The notes below the pieces were generated by a model. That model made no database searches. It was not told the DNA's origin and saw nothing but the letters and a program-made list of their open reading frames with translations. From a virus, in the IMG/VR virus record IMGVR_UViG_3300021509_000002, positions 1 to 40,532 of that record: a DNA stretch of 40,532 bases, one strand, 5' to 3'. Each line of letters opens with the position of its first letter. Within the stretch, counting starts at the first letter, position 1. Positions 28,560-37,799 of the stretch are shown piece after piece. The position numbers and the translations under genes were made by a program.

Positions 28560-29447
28560 TTATGGTTGCGCAGTGACTGTAACTGTCCAGCCCTTAGCTT
28601 CAAGTGATGCTACAGAGGCCAAACCTACGGGGTCAGATGGCGGTGCGTTAGTGCCAGCTATATTAACCGATTTTGTGCTACTGACAGATGAAGCATCTAG
28701 ATCAGCTAAAAAGGCATCAACCATTGTTTCTGTCCAGTTGCAACTAGTGCCGAATATATCGCAATTATCCCAATTCGGCAAAGTGGCGGACGTATAGGTG
28801 ACATCAGTTTCAACAAAGTATAAATACGTCAGATTCGTTAAGCCTGATAAGTTCGATATGTCACCAGTAGTACTAGTGCCGCCAAATTTTAAATACGTCA
28901 GATTCGTTAAGCCCGATAAATACGACACGTCAACAATAATGTTGGTGTTAAAAAAAGAGAGAAACGTGAGCTGAGTTAGATTTGGTAAATCTGATAAACT
29001 CCCATAGGAATCAGAGCTGCCCAAAATAAGATACGCTAGCGATACTGGCACATCCACATCAGTCCAATAGAAGTTATTATTGGTGCTTTTGAAATACGAC
29101 AGCGTTCGAGTCCGACTGTATATCGTGACAACAGAAGGGATAACAGAGCTTTCAGTTTCAACATCGGCGCTGATAACCTGCAAGTCACCATTCCCCGTCC
29201 AATCAACAATACAGGCTTCGTCATTGCCGTCTTTCAACCTCAAAGTAGATGTTGAAGTGGCATTGTCTGTTATCGTCATTACGGGATAGTATTTATTCCC
29301 TTCGATATCCACAACGTAGGCGTAAGGCTCAATCTGGACTTTTGGTGCGCCTGGATTTATCATCACCCGTGGCACAATATACCCTGTCTGAGCAATCGCA
29401 AGGGAGAATAAGGCCAGGAGCATTGCTAGAAATATATATCTTTTCAC
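28560..29447 (-). CDS. Secreted leucine-rich-repeat protein, 295 residues
   Basis: GTG 29447 after AAGGGGGTATC. Signal peptide at residues 1-20 (YIFLAMLLALFSLAIAQ, cleavage after an Ala/Gln site). The middle carries leucine-rich repeats of the form LSGLTNLTYLxFxxT (two near-identical units around residues 165-215 and one weaker before). The C-terminus ends SLEAKGWTVTVTAQP. LRR modules typically bind proteins or glycans. A signal peptide on a protein in the fibre region is unusual for a virion part and suggests secretion by the infected cell. Confidence 0.78.
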   Translation of the reverse strand: MKRYIFLAMLLALFSLAIAQTGYIVPRVMINPGAPKVQIEPYAYVVDIEGNKYYPVMTITDNATSTSTLRLKDGNDEACIVDWTGNGDLQVISADVETESSVIPSVVTIYSRTRTLSYFKSTNNNFYWTDVDVPVSLAYLILGSSDSYGSLSDLPNLTQLTFLSFFNTNIIVDVSYLSGLTNLTYLKFGGTSTTGDISNLSGLTNLTYLYFVETDVTYTSATLPNWDNCDIFGTSCNWTETMVDAFLADLDASSVSSTKSVNIAGTNAPPSDPVGLASVASLEAKGWTVTVTAQP

Positions 29448-29456
29448 GATACCCCC

Positions 29457-30449
29457 TTAATCGAAAAATTCACAAATGGTTAGCTGGAAATCATAGAAGG
29501 TAACTTCATCACCAGCATCATCGGTTTTGACAATCAGCTGTATCCAGTCGCCTTTTTTTAGCTTCACTACCGCCATACTGGAAGCTGCATAGGGAACGCC
29601 AGCAGATGAGCAGAAAACCGGCTTATAGGTGCAGGAGCAGGGCGTGCCGTTAAGTGAGAAATTGAGAACAGCATTTACGTTGGGGGAGTCGCCGGAAATA
29701 TTTGTACTCCAATCCAGCTTGAACCATTGCTCAATGTCTCCGTCATAACGCATAGCCGGCTCATCGGTATTGACTGTAATCTGCGTGAAATCTTCTGCGA
29801 GAACGTCATTAAAAACCCCTTCAACATATTGGTATGTATCGGCGGTAGTAATAGTGGTCGTATCCTGTGCTGTGAGGATCGCAAAAGCACCGCATTTCTT
29901 GCCTGAAAAATAGGTTGGAGATGATACATGGACTGAGTCAAGGCCACCGCTTGCATTTGCTACACCCCTTATTTCCAGAAACTTAGTGGAATCGACACTG
30001 AAATAATAGCCGTATGGATTGCCAGGTATAGCATCTGGTGTGATTTGCATATCCAGAGCGGGAACGTAGCCACTGTTAGGCACAAACTCGTGAAGTCCGA
30101 ACTCAGACTCTTGCCCAAGCTTGATAACGTCGTCTGTATCGAGAGTCATTACGTTAGCTGTGTCGCCGACGCTGTTAAGCCATGTAGCCCATTCGCCATT
30201 TGAGAGGGGGAAGCCATTAAGTTTGACATCGGCCGTATCAGCCCAGGTAAGGAAGTCTATGAACAGGTTTTGATATTTAATTTGTCCATCAGTTCGCCCA
30301 AGATCAGATGTCCCGAGCGTGCTTTCATTGATGAAATCAACGAAATAATTATAAAGCGTCACCGCTCCATCGTTTCTACCAAGGTCTGATTCTGCCGTGC
30401 AAAACAGCACAACGATTAGTAGCGCCGTAATAATTAGTATCTTTTTCAT
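29457..30449 (-). CDS. Secreted protein in the fibre region, 330 residues
   Basis: ATG 30449 after TGGAGGCTTT. Signal peptide MKKILIITALLIVVLFCTA then mature protein beginning ESDLGRNDG. Two N-terminal copies of SDLGR[NT]DG.....N.F[VI]DF near residues 21-70, then a long beta-rich region and a Cys pair CSCTYKPVFC near residue 270. No enzymatic motif. It could be a receptor-interacting protein, but the signal peptide argues for export to the envelope. Confidence 0.72.
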   Translation of the reverse strand: MKKILIITALLIVVLFCTAESDLGRNDGAVTLYNYFVDFINESTLGTSDLGRTDGQIKYQNLFIDFLTWADTADVKLNGFPLSNGEWATWLNSVGDTANVMTLDTDDVIKLGQESEFGLHEFVPNSGYVPALDMQITPDAIPGNPYGYYFSVDSTKFLEIRGVANASGGLDSVHVSSPTYFSGKKCGAFAILTAQDTTTITTADTYQYVEGVFNDVLAEDFTQITVNTDEPAMRYDGDIEQWFKLDWSTNISGDSPNVNAVLNFSLNGTPCSCTYKPVFCSSAGVPYAASSMAVVKLKKGDWIQLIVKTDDAGDEVTFYDFQLTICEFFD

Positions 30450-30462
30450 AAAGCCTCCATTA

Positions 30463-31338
30463 TTAACTTATTGTTGCACCAAATCCACCAAGGATAAGCA
30501 AATATCGATTTGTTGATCCTGATGGAATAATATAAACACATGACCCCTGCCCAGATAAGGTAATTGTTGTCCCTGTACTCTGTGTTCCCGAATCTTTCAT
30601 AAAAGAAAACAAATCTAATGGGTCACAGGAAATTATTGCATTGTTTGTACCTGCCGTATTAACAAAAAGCATCGGCGCTCCAGCATTAAGTTGCGTTGTG
30701 ATCGGGAGAGATACATTTATCACATTACTTGCTGTATCAAGTGCGTAATACCCCGCACGGGTGGCAGTGTAATTTGTTGCTGTTACCTTAACATTATTTT
30801 GCTCTAACGCTTGATTAAGCCCTGATAACGGTTCAGTAACGCCCTTCAGTTCTTCAAACTCAGATTCAGATACACCGGTATCATTTAGCGATTCTGCATA
30901 GTTTAAATCTTCATAATCTCCAGTAAACCCGTCCAGCTTATTCAATTCGTCGGTGGTTGCAGTAATACCATCAAGGGTATTAAGTTCGGTGGTGGTTCCA
31001 GTAAACCCGTCAAGTTTATTTATCTCGACAGTGGTTGCGGTAATACCATCTAAGACATTAAGCTCGCTAACGGTTATAGTTGCACCATTCAAAATATTAA
31101 GCTCACCTGTTGATGCGGTAATGCCATCCAGGACATTTAGCTCACTAGTGCTTAATGTCGCTCCATCTAATATGGCAAGCTCTGCATCACTAAGGCCATT
31201 TCTTATCTGTGACTCGAAATCGTTGACTAAAATCCTTTTAGTGGCATCCGTGCCACCGGTTCCATCTACCGCTACATAATCAGCATCGTTTGCCGTTGTA
31301 ACAACTGTTGTGAGTTCACTTATTCTTTTATCTGCCAT
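30463..31338 (-). CDS. Tail fibre-like protein with repeated ELN-LDG units, 291 residues
   Basis: ATG 31338 after AGAGGAGGTCTATT. The N-terminus MADKRISELTTVVTTANDAD resembles virion-attachment regions of phage fibres. Residues about 50-150 contain seven or eight 13-15 residue units, each like ELNxLDGITATTx, a repeat found in trimeric fibre shafts. The C-terminal third is beta-rich and Thr/Ser/Gly-rich. Likely a fibre shaft with a small head. The host receptor is unknown. Confidence 0.82.
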   Translation of the reverse strand: MADKRISELTTVVTTANDADYVAVDGTGGTDATKRILVNDFESQIRNGLSDAELAILDGATLSTSELNVLDGITASTGELNILNGATITVSELNVLDGITATTVEINKLDGFTGTTTELNTLDGITATTDELNKLDGFTGDYEDLNYAESLNDTGVSESEFEELKGVTEPLSGLNQALEQNNVKVTATNYTATRAGYYALDTASNVINVSLPITTQLNAGAPMLFVNTAGTNNAIISCDPLDLFSFMKDSGTQSTGTTITLSGQGSCVYIIPSGSTNRYLLILGGFGATIS

Positions 31339-31350
31339 AATAGACCTCCT

Positions 31351-31890
31351 CTATTCTTTGAAATATAAATTAGCACCGTCTTGATTTATGATATTATCTC
31401 CACCCTCATCTACCCAAAATGGAACATTGAGAGTTGACGTGTTAGTCGGAATACTCGGAACCAGGTTAACCCCAGTGAAACTTAATGTTAAGGTTTGCGG
31501 GCATTGTGTTTTCCCCACTTCTTTCATTGATATTTGTTGCCCTGGCGTTAATATGCATGTTATTGAGATATTATCATCAAACGAATCATCAAATCTCGGG
31601 TAAACCGTAAAGGAACTGCCGTAATCACCTGAAACGGCATTTGTGAAAATATTAAAAAGATGCTTGAATTGGATATAATCATCGTCTTGTACATTTACGA
31701 GTGTACAGGTAACAACTGGCCTGAATCCGATGATTTCATTTATTATCTCTCTATCAAGAGTCTCGATAACGTTTTTTTGTCGATACACGGCTTCATAAGC
31801 TACGTTCCCGATGGCATGTTCAAATAAGGCCGTTATCTCACGTTTTTCTATCTTAACACCACCAAACCCCCATAAAGAAGTTAAACTCAT
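31351..31890 (-). CDS. Tail protein (putative tail tip), 179 residues
   Basis: I choose ATG 31890, which overlaps the upstream stop as ATGA and follows AGAAGG, instead of starts further upstream. Mixed alpha/beta, with EKREITALFEHAIGNVAYEAVYRQKNVIETLDREIINEIIGFRP and a Thr/Pro-rich C-terminus. It lies between the large tail protein and the fibre, a usual place for tail-tip or baseplate components. No firm family. Confidence 0.65.
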   Translation of the reverse strand: MSLTSLWGFGGVKIEKREITALFEHAIGNVAYEAVYRQKNVIETLDREIINEIIGFRPVVTCTLVNVQDDDYIQFKHLFNIFTNAVSGDYGSSFTVYPRFDDSFDDNISITCILTPGQQISMKEVGKTQCPQTLTLSFTGVNLVPSIPTNTSTLNVPFWVDEGGDNIINQDGANLYFKE

Positions 31891-33311
31891 ACTTTCCATC
31901 CTTCTACACTGCATAGATGATTATTGTAATCATAATTAGACTCAGCGATTACATAAACAATATCATTAATCTTTATGCTATAACCAACTTTAAGCGAGTT
32001 CACGCACACTATTTTTACAGACTCACCATTAATGAAATACTTGTTATCCTTAAGTACCGCCTCAAGAACGGAAGTATCGCCGGACAATTCGGATAACGCA
32101 TCACGCCACTCTGGTCTTGAATATGTCTTATTGAACTCGATTAGGTTACTTTCAAACAAGATATCTGGTGACCAACCCGGCAATGCGGGTATTCTTGTTT
32201 TTACCTTTAGCTCACCGTTATGGCAAACAACATCCTTATTTTGGATTGCCAAAGCTGTTTTTAATGCGTTAAGTGCATTAATGTTAAAATCAGGAGGGAA
32301 TAATAACGAGCCGGTTCTTTCATTCATCTTTCCAAAGAAAAAATGTTTGGGAATAACATTACCATGAAAGTTTACGGTAACGGTATCATATCCCGAAAAT
32401 GTATAATGCGCATTATCTTCATCGGAAAGGCTAAGAGTCTCTGATATATCCGTTATGGGGGGGGGTACATCACCGATACTCCGAAGAAGCATATCACTGA
32501 TTTTATGCTCTGCATCATATGACAAATCTATCGAATCATCATCAGCATCATACGCCCAGTCTTCTGTCTCGTCTATTATTTTATGAAATTGGATATTGTT
32601 GAATATCTTATAAATAACACAAAAAAATGATGTTTTGTCTTTCTCGTATAAATCCGGGTCTAATGACTCATGTATTCTATATCCCGTGTGAATAAAATAA
32701 TTATACTCTCTGTAGCTATAAAACCCGGTGTACATTGTTGTTGTTGTTGTATAATATTGGCTTGTTGTAAGCTCATCGTTAGCGAATGATGCATCTACAG
32801 AAAACAGTGGCAATTTATCATCTTCCGGGATTAATATCTCCGGGATATTATCATCTTCTATTTCTATTAGCCCAAGCCAATGGTTCAGCGCATAAGTTGC
32901 ACTAAATTGTGAAACCATATTCAGGCAACCCCGCAGATCAACCTTATCAAGAGCAAGCTGTTGTTCATACCCCTGAGCCCTTACGCTTCTATTTGCCACC
33001 CTGCTTATAAGCTCGATATTATCATAGGCTTTTAATGCAATTGTTCCCTGTTTTTTATCATATGCGATAGAAGAAACATCAATAAACCCTTCAAAATCGT
33101 ATGGTGTACCACCCACTATGAGCTTACATTTCGATATGTAATCCCGGTAATAATCAGTTACCATAATGTCCCATATAGCGCTATCGTCTTTAATGAAAGT
33201 TATGGATAATGATTGTGACAGCCCAAACCCGGCAGGTGATAATGATAAGCTGTTCCGGTCATATTTTGGCGTATAATAATTTGTTTCGCTTACATAGATT
33301 TTTACTTCCAT
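31887..33311 (-). CDS. Large tail protein (distal tail/tail-tip candidate), 474 residues
   Basis: ATG 33311 overlaps the tape measure stop by ten bases. The N-terminal part (residues 30-95) looks like a distal-tail (Dit)-type beta domain, with FIKDDSAIWDIMVTDYYRDYISKCKLIVGGTPYDFEGFIDVSSIAY, followed by a long beta-rich region without enzymatic motifs. Gene order after the tape measure is where Dit and Tal proteins usually occur. Specific assignment uncertain. Confidence 0.68.
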   Translation of the reverse strand: MEVKIYVSETNYYTPKYDRNSLSLSPAGFGLSQSLSITFIKDDSAIWDIMVTDYYRDYISKCKLIVGGTPYDFEGFIDVSSIAYDKKQGTIALKAYDNIELISRVANRSVRAQGYEQQLALDKVDLRGCLNMVSQFSATYALNHWLGLIEIEDDNIPEILIPEDDKLPLFSVDASFANDELTTSQYYTTTTTMYTGFYSYREYNYFIHTGYRIHESLDPDLYEKDKTSFFCVIYKIFNNIQFHKIIDETEDWAYDADDDSIDLSYDAEHKISDMLLRSIGDVPPPITDISETLSLSDEDNAHYTFSGYDTVTVNFHGNVIPKHFFFGKMNERTGSLLFPPDFNINALNALKTALAIQNKDVVCHNGELKVKTRIPALPGWSPDILFESNLIEFNKTYSRPEWRDALSELSGDTSVLEAVLKDNKYFINGESVKIVCVNSLKVGYSIKINDIVYVIAESNYDYNNHLCSVEGWKV

Positions 33312-35311
33312 AGATCACCACTCATTTTGCTTCCGGTTTGGACATCCCGATAAAGAGATGCTTCTGATATTATTTGCGTATTTGCAACAGGTTTTCTCAT
33401 AATAGCAGATTCAAGTCTGTTTATTGCTGACACTACCCCGTCAAATCCGCTTCTTGTATTACCGCCACTTGTAACAGATACATGTTCACCAGACTGAACA
33501 AAGATCGGGAAGCTGTCATTGGGGTAACCAGCCGGAACTATGCCGCTAAATCCTGTCTGTGCTTTTACCGGATGCCCGTCACGGTTTGTTATATTCCCGC
33601 CATTTTTAAGGCCTAAAAAGCCGAATATGCCGGTTGAAGAAAAAGCACCAACCCCACCGGCTTTACCGCCACTTAACAATGCCAAGAGCCCAGATGCAAC
33701 AAGCTCGGCAGTCCATTGAGCCAACATGTCCTGGAATAGTTCCGTCATGCCATCAAATCCATGCTTCATCCCGGTAGATAATAAGCCCGATATTGTATTG
33801 CCAAAAGATGCCCAGCGAGCTAATGAAATTTCTAATGCCCTCTGTTCTCTTGCTAAATGATCCTTCAATGCCTTTTCATCTAAATCAGCCAAGGCTTTAT
33901 AAATAGCATTTTGCAGTTTAAGATGTTCATCTTCAATTCCCTTGTTTGCAGCCCCTATATCGGCCTGTATTTTTTCCTTATATTCGAGCGATTGTTTGGT
34001 AACTGCTTCTTGTGCTTCCCTAAAAGAATCGCCGAAATCTAATTCAAATTCCGCATCAACAATATACTTTTCGCCCTTTTTGCCAAGAGACTCGAAGTAG
34101 GGATATGATCTTTCGTCGGGATCGCCTTCTAAAGTATAGTCAAATGCTATTGTCATTTTGGGTAAGTCTGGCATAGATAGAGGTTCAAAGGGCGGTATAT
34201 CTTGGATCGCAGCTTTTAAAGCATTCGCTTCTTCGGTAAGTTCCGCTATCTTACTTTTGTCTGTATATTCAGGGTAAAATGCCTGCTCCAAAATTTGGCC
34301 ACCAACAGCGATGACATCAAATATATTTTTCCATATCTCGGTATCTCCCGGAGATGGTTTAATGTTAGCTTCATAAAACATCTTAAACGATTGCTTAAGG
34401 TCTTTCCAGATAGATACTTGTTTTTCCATCTCTAGTGCATGTTCAACCTCGGCCAATCGTGCCCTGGCAGCCTCAGCTTTAGCCGTATTGCCAAGATTTA
34501 TATATGCTTCAGATGTCAGGTCAACTTCTGTTCTGTGGAGATTAAGAACACGAGTCCACTCTGTTATTGCTCCTGTTATTGGCTCTGTGACGTTGCCGAC
34601 AGTTCCGACAAGTCTATCGCCAATAGCGGCGCTCAGGTTTGCTATGGCGGTCTTGAAGCGCTCTGCTTTATCTGCTGCGTTATTTTGTAACTCACCAAGT
34701 TTCTTAGATTCTGTGGCGGCCTGCTCCAATACTTTATTTAGGACAAATTGGACATCGTAAGCTTTACCAGCAGCAGCAGCTTCTCCCGCCCATCCCTTTG
34801 TTATAATACCAAGGTTATCAAGAATAAGAGGAGAATTACGGCCAATACCGGTTGCTATATCGTTAAATGCCTGTGTTGTCGTTATCCCCATAGCTCTTGC
34901 TCGTATCCGGGAAAATTCAAGCAGCTTTGCCATCTCATCAATATTGGTTGTTACGCCAAGAACCATAGCCCTGTTTGATGCAAGGATAAGATCATTATTT
35001 GAAACAGTGCCACCAGATACCTTGTTGAGCTTTTGCAAAATATATTCAGCATTTTTCCCGAACTGCATACTTGTTGCTGTGGAAACAGTCTCCAAATCAA
35101 TTGATGCTTTCGTGAGCTTATTTAATGCTGCAATAAAGCCGGCTGTCGCAAATGTGACAAGTAAGATTTGATTACGTAAAGCACCGATAGAACGCCGAAT
35201 CCCGGAAGTAGAGACACGGAGGCGATCTGTAGTTTTCCCGAGCTTGTCAAAATCCTTATCGACCTTTTCTGCGCCCTTTTGCGTTACCCTTATCTCAAGC
35301 TTTTCTGCCAT
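33302..35311 (-). CDS. Tail tape measure protein
   Basis: ATG 35311 overlaps the chaperone stop and follows AAGGA; 669 residues, the largest protein. The N-terminal half is helical with Ala-rich coiled stretches and a hydrophobic segment (NQILLVTFATAGFIAALNKLT). There is a central charged helical block (residues 250-520) and a Gly-rich, mixed C-terminus. Placement after the frameshifting chaperone pair and before tail tip genes is diagnostic. With about 1.5 angstrom per residue the tail would be near 100 nm. It sets tail length and is ejected with DNA. Confidence 0.88.
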   Translation of the reverse strand: MAEKLEIRVTQKGAEKVDKDFDKLGKTTDRLRVSTSGIRRSIGALRNQILLVTFATAGFIAALNKLTKASIDLETVSTATSMQFGKNAEYILQKLNKVSGGTVSNNDLILASNRAMVLGVTTNIDEMAKLLEFSRIRARAMGITTTQAFNDIATGIGRNSPLILDNLGIITKGWAGEAAAAGKAYDVQFVLNKVLEQAATESKKLGELQNNAADKAERFKTAIANLSAAIGDRLVGTVGNVTEPITGAITEWTRVLNLHRTEVDLTSEAYINLGNTAKAEAARARLAEVEHALEMEKQVSIWKDLKQSFKMFYEANIKPSPGDTEIWKNIFDVIAVGGQILEQAFYPEYTDKSKIAELTEEANALKAAIQDIPPFEPLSMPDLPKMTIAFDYTLEGDPDERSYPYFESLGKKGEKYIVDAEFELDFGDSFREAQEAVTKQSLEYKEKIQADIGAANKGIEDEHLKLQNAIYKALADLDEKALKDHLAREQRALEISLARWASFGNTISGLLSTGMKHGFDGMTELFQDMLAQWTAELVASGLLALLSGGKAGGVGAFSSTGIFGFLGLKNGGNITNRDGHPVKAQTGFSGIVPAGYPNDSFPIFVQSGEHVSVTSGGNTRSGFDGVVSAINRLESAIMRKPVANTQIISEASLYRDVQTGSKMSGDLWK

Positions 35312-35603
35312 TATTTATCCTTTTTAATCGATGACATAGTTTCTGATACAATACAACTAAGCTCATAAAGCCATACAGGTTGATCCATGTATCCGCCAGG
35401 GAATACATAATCAGACGTGAATTGGTTTCGATTGTAGTATTCTATAGCCTGCATACTACACCACATCACCTTCTGCTTCTTGTGATCGCAGGTGTCGTAA
35501 ATCTCGCAATCCCGGCAAAACTGCTGTGTCCCTATTTCGCCGCTTATGAGTATATCGAGAACATTTGCCGGATTGTTCTCTTTCATCATAACGGCGGTTT
35601 TCA
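35311..35603 (-). CDS. Tail assembly chaperone, frameshifted extension (part 2)
   Basis: This frame is open from before the slippery site to TAA at 35311-35313, with no good ribosome binding site of its own, so it is best read as the C-terminal part of a -1 frameshift product. After the shift, codons CTG AAA ACC and so on continue to SSIKKDK, adding 97 residues to the upstream 120 for a fused 217-residue protein. It has Cys residues in FCRDCEIYDTCDH (possible metal site). Together with the short product it should chaperone the tape measure. Confidence 0.85.
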
Positions 35604-35963
35604 GTTTTTTGAGATAGCATCCTTGTTTTCCAACCATAAACTATCGAGGTCAGTAACGGCCTTCATAAGCAAATCAAAGTAAGTATCGCTTAAGTCTGCG
35701 ATAATTTCCTCTGTTACAGGGATAATCTCCCCGGCTTCGTCTCTTATTTCCCACCCGCATTTTTCATGGCCAGTAAGTGATTGTTTGATGCGGATAATGG
35801 CGTATTTAACCATGTCCACGTCACCATTTTCCTTAAAAGCCCTATCCTGTAGTTCCATCTGCTCAAAGCGTGTGAGAGCCTTTATTGTTGCAAACTTCTT
35901 CCCTTCGTATTCAATTGTCTTGAAATAACCCGGTTGCTGAGATCGTAAATAGCATGGTTTCAT
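35601..35963 (-). CDS. Tail assembly chaperone (part 1)
   Basis: ATG 35963 after AAAGGGGGAAAA; 120 residues, ending TGA at 35601-35603. Helical and charged with LTRFEQMELQDRAFKENGDVDMVKYAIIRIKQS and an acidic middle. It sits between the major tail and tape measure genes, the fixed location of lambda gpG-type chaperones. Its last codons contain the slippery A AAA AAC heptamer, from which a share of ribosomes would shift to make the longer product. Confidence 0.88.
   Translation of the reverse strand: MKPCYLRSQQPGYFKTIEYEGKKFATIKALTRFEQMELQDRAFKENGDVDMVKYAIIRIKQSLTGHEKCGWEIRDEAGEIIPVTEEIIADLSDTYFDLLMKAVTDLDSLWLENKDAISKN
35604..35610 (-). promoter_or_regulatory. Programmed -1 ribosomal frameshift site
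   Basis: Read leftward the bases are A AAA AAC in the zero frame, immediately before the TGA. A stem GAGAACA/TGTTCTC follows about 24 bases downstream. This matches the canonical X XXY YYZ slippery pattern of tail chaperone genes. Confidence 0.85.
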
Positions 35964-35973
35964 TTTTCCCCCT

Positions 35974-36900
35974 TTATGCTATAGTGATAGTTATTGCATC
36001 ATGCGTGCTGTCACCAAGCAAAGTGACAGTGTTATCCGTTACATAAATACACTTCTCTGCATCAGGCCGAGATGGATTTGCAAGTCGCCCATATGTAACG
36101 ATATTCCATGTAGCATTATCATTTACAAGAGAAATAGAATCAGTGATTAAATCATTCTCAATTTCGGCGGCGGCTGCTACGTCATTAACGGTATCATAGA
36201 TAACCTGATAAGTAAGTTCCCCGGTACTTGAGCATACAATATCCTGTATTTTTGTTGCAGAATTTTGATAGATAATGTCATCATCAGCATAGGTGTTTGT
36301 CAACGTAAGCCCAAAATCATTAATATTGGTATAAGCAGCATCAAGCATACTGGCGGTAACATTCTGCCATAAGAATGGTGTGACTTCTGGTGCGGTTGTA
36401 TCTACTACAGTTGTCAGGTCAAGAGCACTAAAGTCAACGCCATCGGCTATGCTTTTAGCTCTGAAAGATGCTTCAAAGTTCATAACGTCGCCATTGCGGG
36501 TAATGTTGAGAGTTTCGAGTCTTGCGCCCAATACCATGATGCCATCTCCAGCATCTGATTCTGAAGCTGGGATTGATTGATAAATGGTGTAGCTATAACG
36601 AGCATCTACTGTTTGGTGTGCGTATGGCGTTCCTATATTGTTGAAATACGCCTCCAAAAGCCATTCATAACTATCTGTAAGTGCGCCGGAAAGTTTGCAA
36701 GTTGGCATTTCCCGCCCGATCGTTCGCTCCATTGCCATCGGCATGAGCGTTTGTGTCTTTACTCCAACATCGGAAGCCTGAACGCCATAATCGTATTCAA
36801 ACATACAGGCATGTTTCTCTGTTGGGATTGTCTGCTGTGTACCGTAGGCGGATTCCCGACCTGCCAGTATCACCGTTTTGTGTTTACTAACTTGTGCCAT
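35974..36900 (-). CDS. Major tail (tube) protein
   Basis: ATG 36900 after GGAGGCCACAA; 308 residues. Beta-rich, with the immunoglobulin-like features of tail tube proteins; its position just before the chaperone pair and its size are characteristic. The C-terminal third, with repeated Thr/Asp-rich strands, could be an added surface domain. It polymerises around the tape measure to make the tail tube. Confidence 0.82.
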   Translation of the reverse strand: MAQVSKHKTVILAGRESAYGTQQTIPTEKHACMFEYDYGVQASDVGVKTQTLMPMAMERTIGREMPTCKLSGALTDSYEWLLEAYFNNIGTPYAHQTVDARYSYTIYQSIPASESDAGDGIMVLGARLETLNITRNGDVMNFEASFRAKSIADGVDFSALDLTTVVDTTAPEVTPFLWQNVTASMLDAAYTNINDFGLTLTNTYADDDIIYQNSATKIQDIVCSSTGELTYQVIYDTVNDVAAAAEIENDLITDSISLVNDNATWNIVTYGRLANPSRPDAEKCIYVTDNTVTLLGDSTHDAITITIA

Positions 36901-36910
36901 TTGTGGCCTC

Positions 36911-37351
36911 CTATCTTGTTGTACTTATTTTCACAGCGAAACTTAAGATTCGCATATTGTCTTCTTCTGAAATAAATGCAGTGGATAAATCCGGGGATAT
37001 TGTATAATCCCCCTTTTCTACACTGCTAAGATTGCAACACATGGCTGCACCGCCAAGCGTAGGATCATCAAGGATTGCATCAGAGATAGATGCCTGCACA
37101 TTGAGACAATCAAACCTAAGCTTCTGGTTCATCTGGTATAAATACACCTGAACCGTGTAGATGTAGCTATAGATGCCATTGAATCCAAAATCCTCATCTA
37201 AACTTTCATTGCCATCCCGGATAAGTACAGCGGGATAATTATCGTGAGAGATTTCCCCAAATGCAGGATAAATACCAACGTAATTAATCGATGGAATGGC
37301 TTTTATCGTTTTACGGAAATAGCTTAAAACCGCTGTCTGTTTATTTTTCAT
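36911..37351 (-). CDS. Tail terminator / completion protein
   Basis: ATG 37351 after AAAGGG; 146 residues. Alpha/beta protein with IPSINYVGIYPAFGEISHDNYPAVLIRDGNESL and a long strand region, similar in size and order to lambda gpU-like tail terminators. These cap the tail tube and make the interface for the head. Assignment relies mostly on gene order. Confidence 0.68.
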   Translation of the reverse strand: MKNKQTAVLSYFRKTIKAIPSINYVGIYPAFGEISHDNYPAVLIRDGNESLDEDFGFNGIYSYIYTVQVYLYQMNQKLRFDCLNVQASISDAILDDPTLGGAAMCCNLSSVEKGDYTISPDLSTAFISEEDNMRILSFAVKISTTR

Positions 37352-37352
37352 A

Positions 37353-37799
37353 TTAACCCTTTACTGCTTTGTGAATTTTCCTGAGCAGATACGTTTCTAT
37401 GTATTTCACATTATTATTAGATAGCTCAAAAAAATGACGCTCTGGCAAAGTACCAGCACCGGTATTATGCCACCCTGCTTTCTTTCGTTGTTTAGAATCG
37501 GGAAACCAGATTTTGCCACCATCAGCAATACGTTTTACTGTTTTGCCATTAAGCATGTGTCCCCTGTACGTAAGGTTTACCGGAGAGCCAGGTCTGCCGG
37601 ATCGTTCTTTAGCTTTTTTATACTGCTTGCTATATGACGCAAAAGAAGTGCCTTTATAATCAAGCCCGGACTGGGTGCGCTTTGTTATGTCAGAAGACAC
37701 CTGAGCAAGAGCTTTAACAATGTCTTTATCCAAAACCTTAAGCTCGGCCTGAATCTTCTTTATCCTGCCAGATACGGTTTCGATTATAATTACACTCAT
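37353..37799 (-). CDS. Virion morphogenesis / tail completion protein (gpS-like)
   Basis: ATG 37799 overlaps the previous stop as ATGA; 148 residues. Contains DITKRTQSGLDYKGTSFASYSKQYKKAKERSGRPG and WHNTGAGTLPERHFFELS, the pattern of the phage virion morphogenesis family, including P2 gpS/HK97 gp10-type tail completion proteins. It would join heads and tails. Confidence 0.82.
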   Translation of the reverse strand: MSVIIIETVSGRIKKIQAELKVLDKDIVKALAQVSSDITKRTQSGLDYKGTSFASYSKQYKKAKERSGRPGSPVNLTYRGHMLNGKTVKRIADGGKIWFPDSKQRKKAGWHNTGAGTLPERHFFELSNNNVKYIETYLLRKIHKAVKG

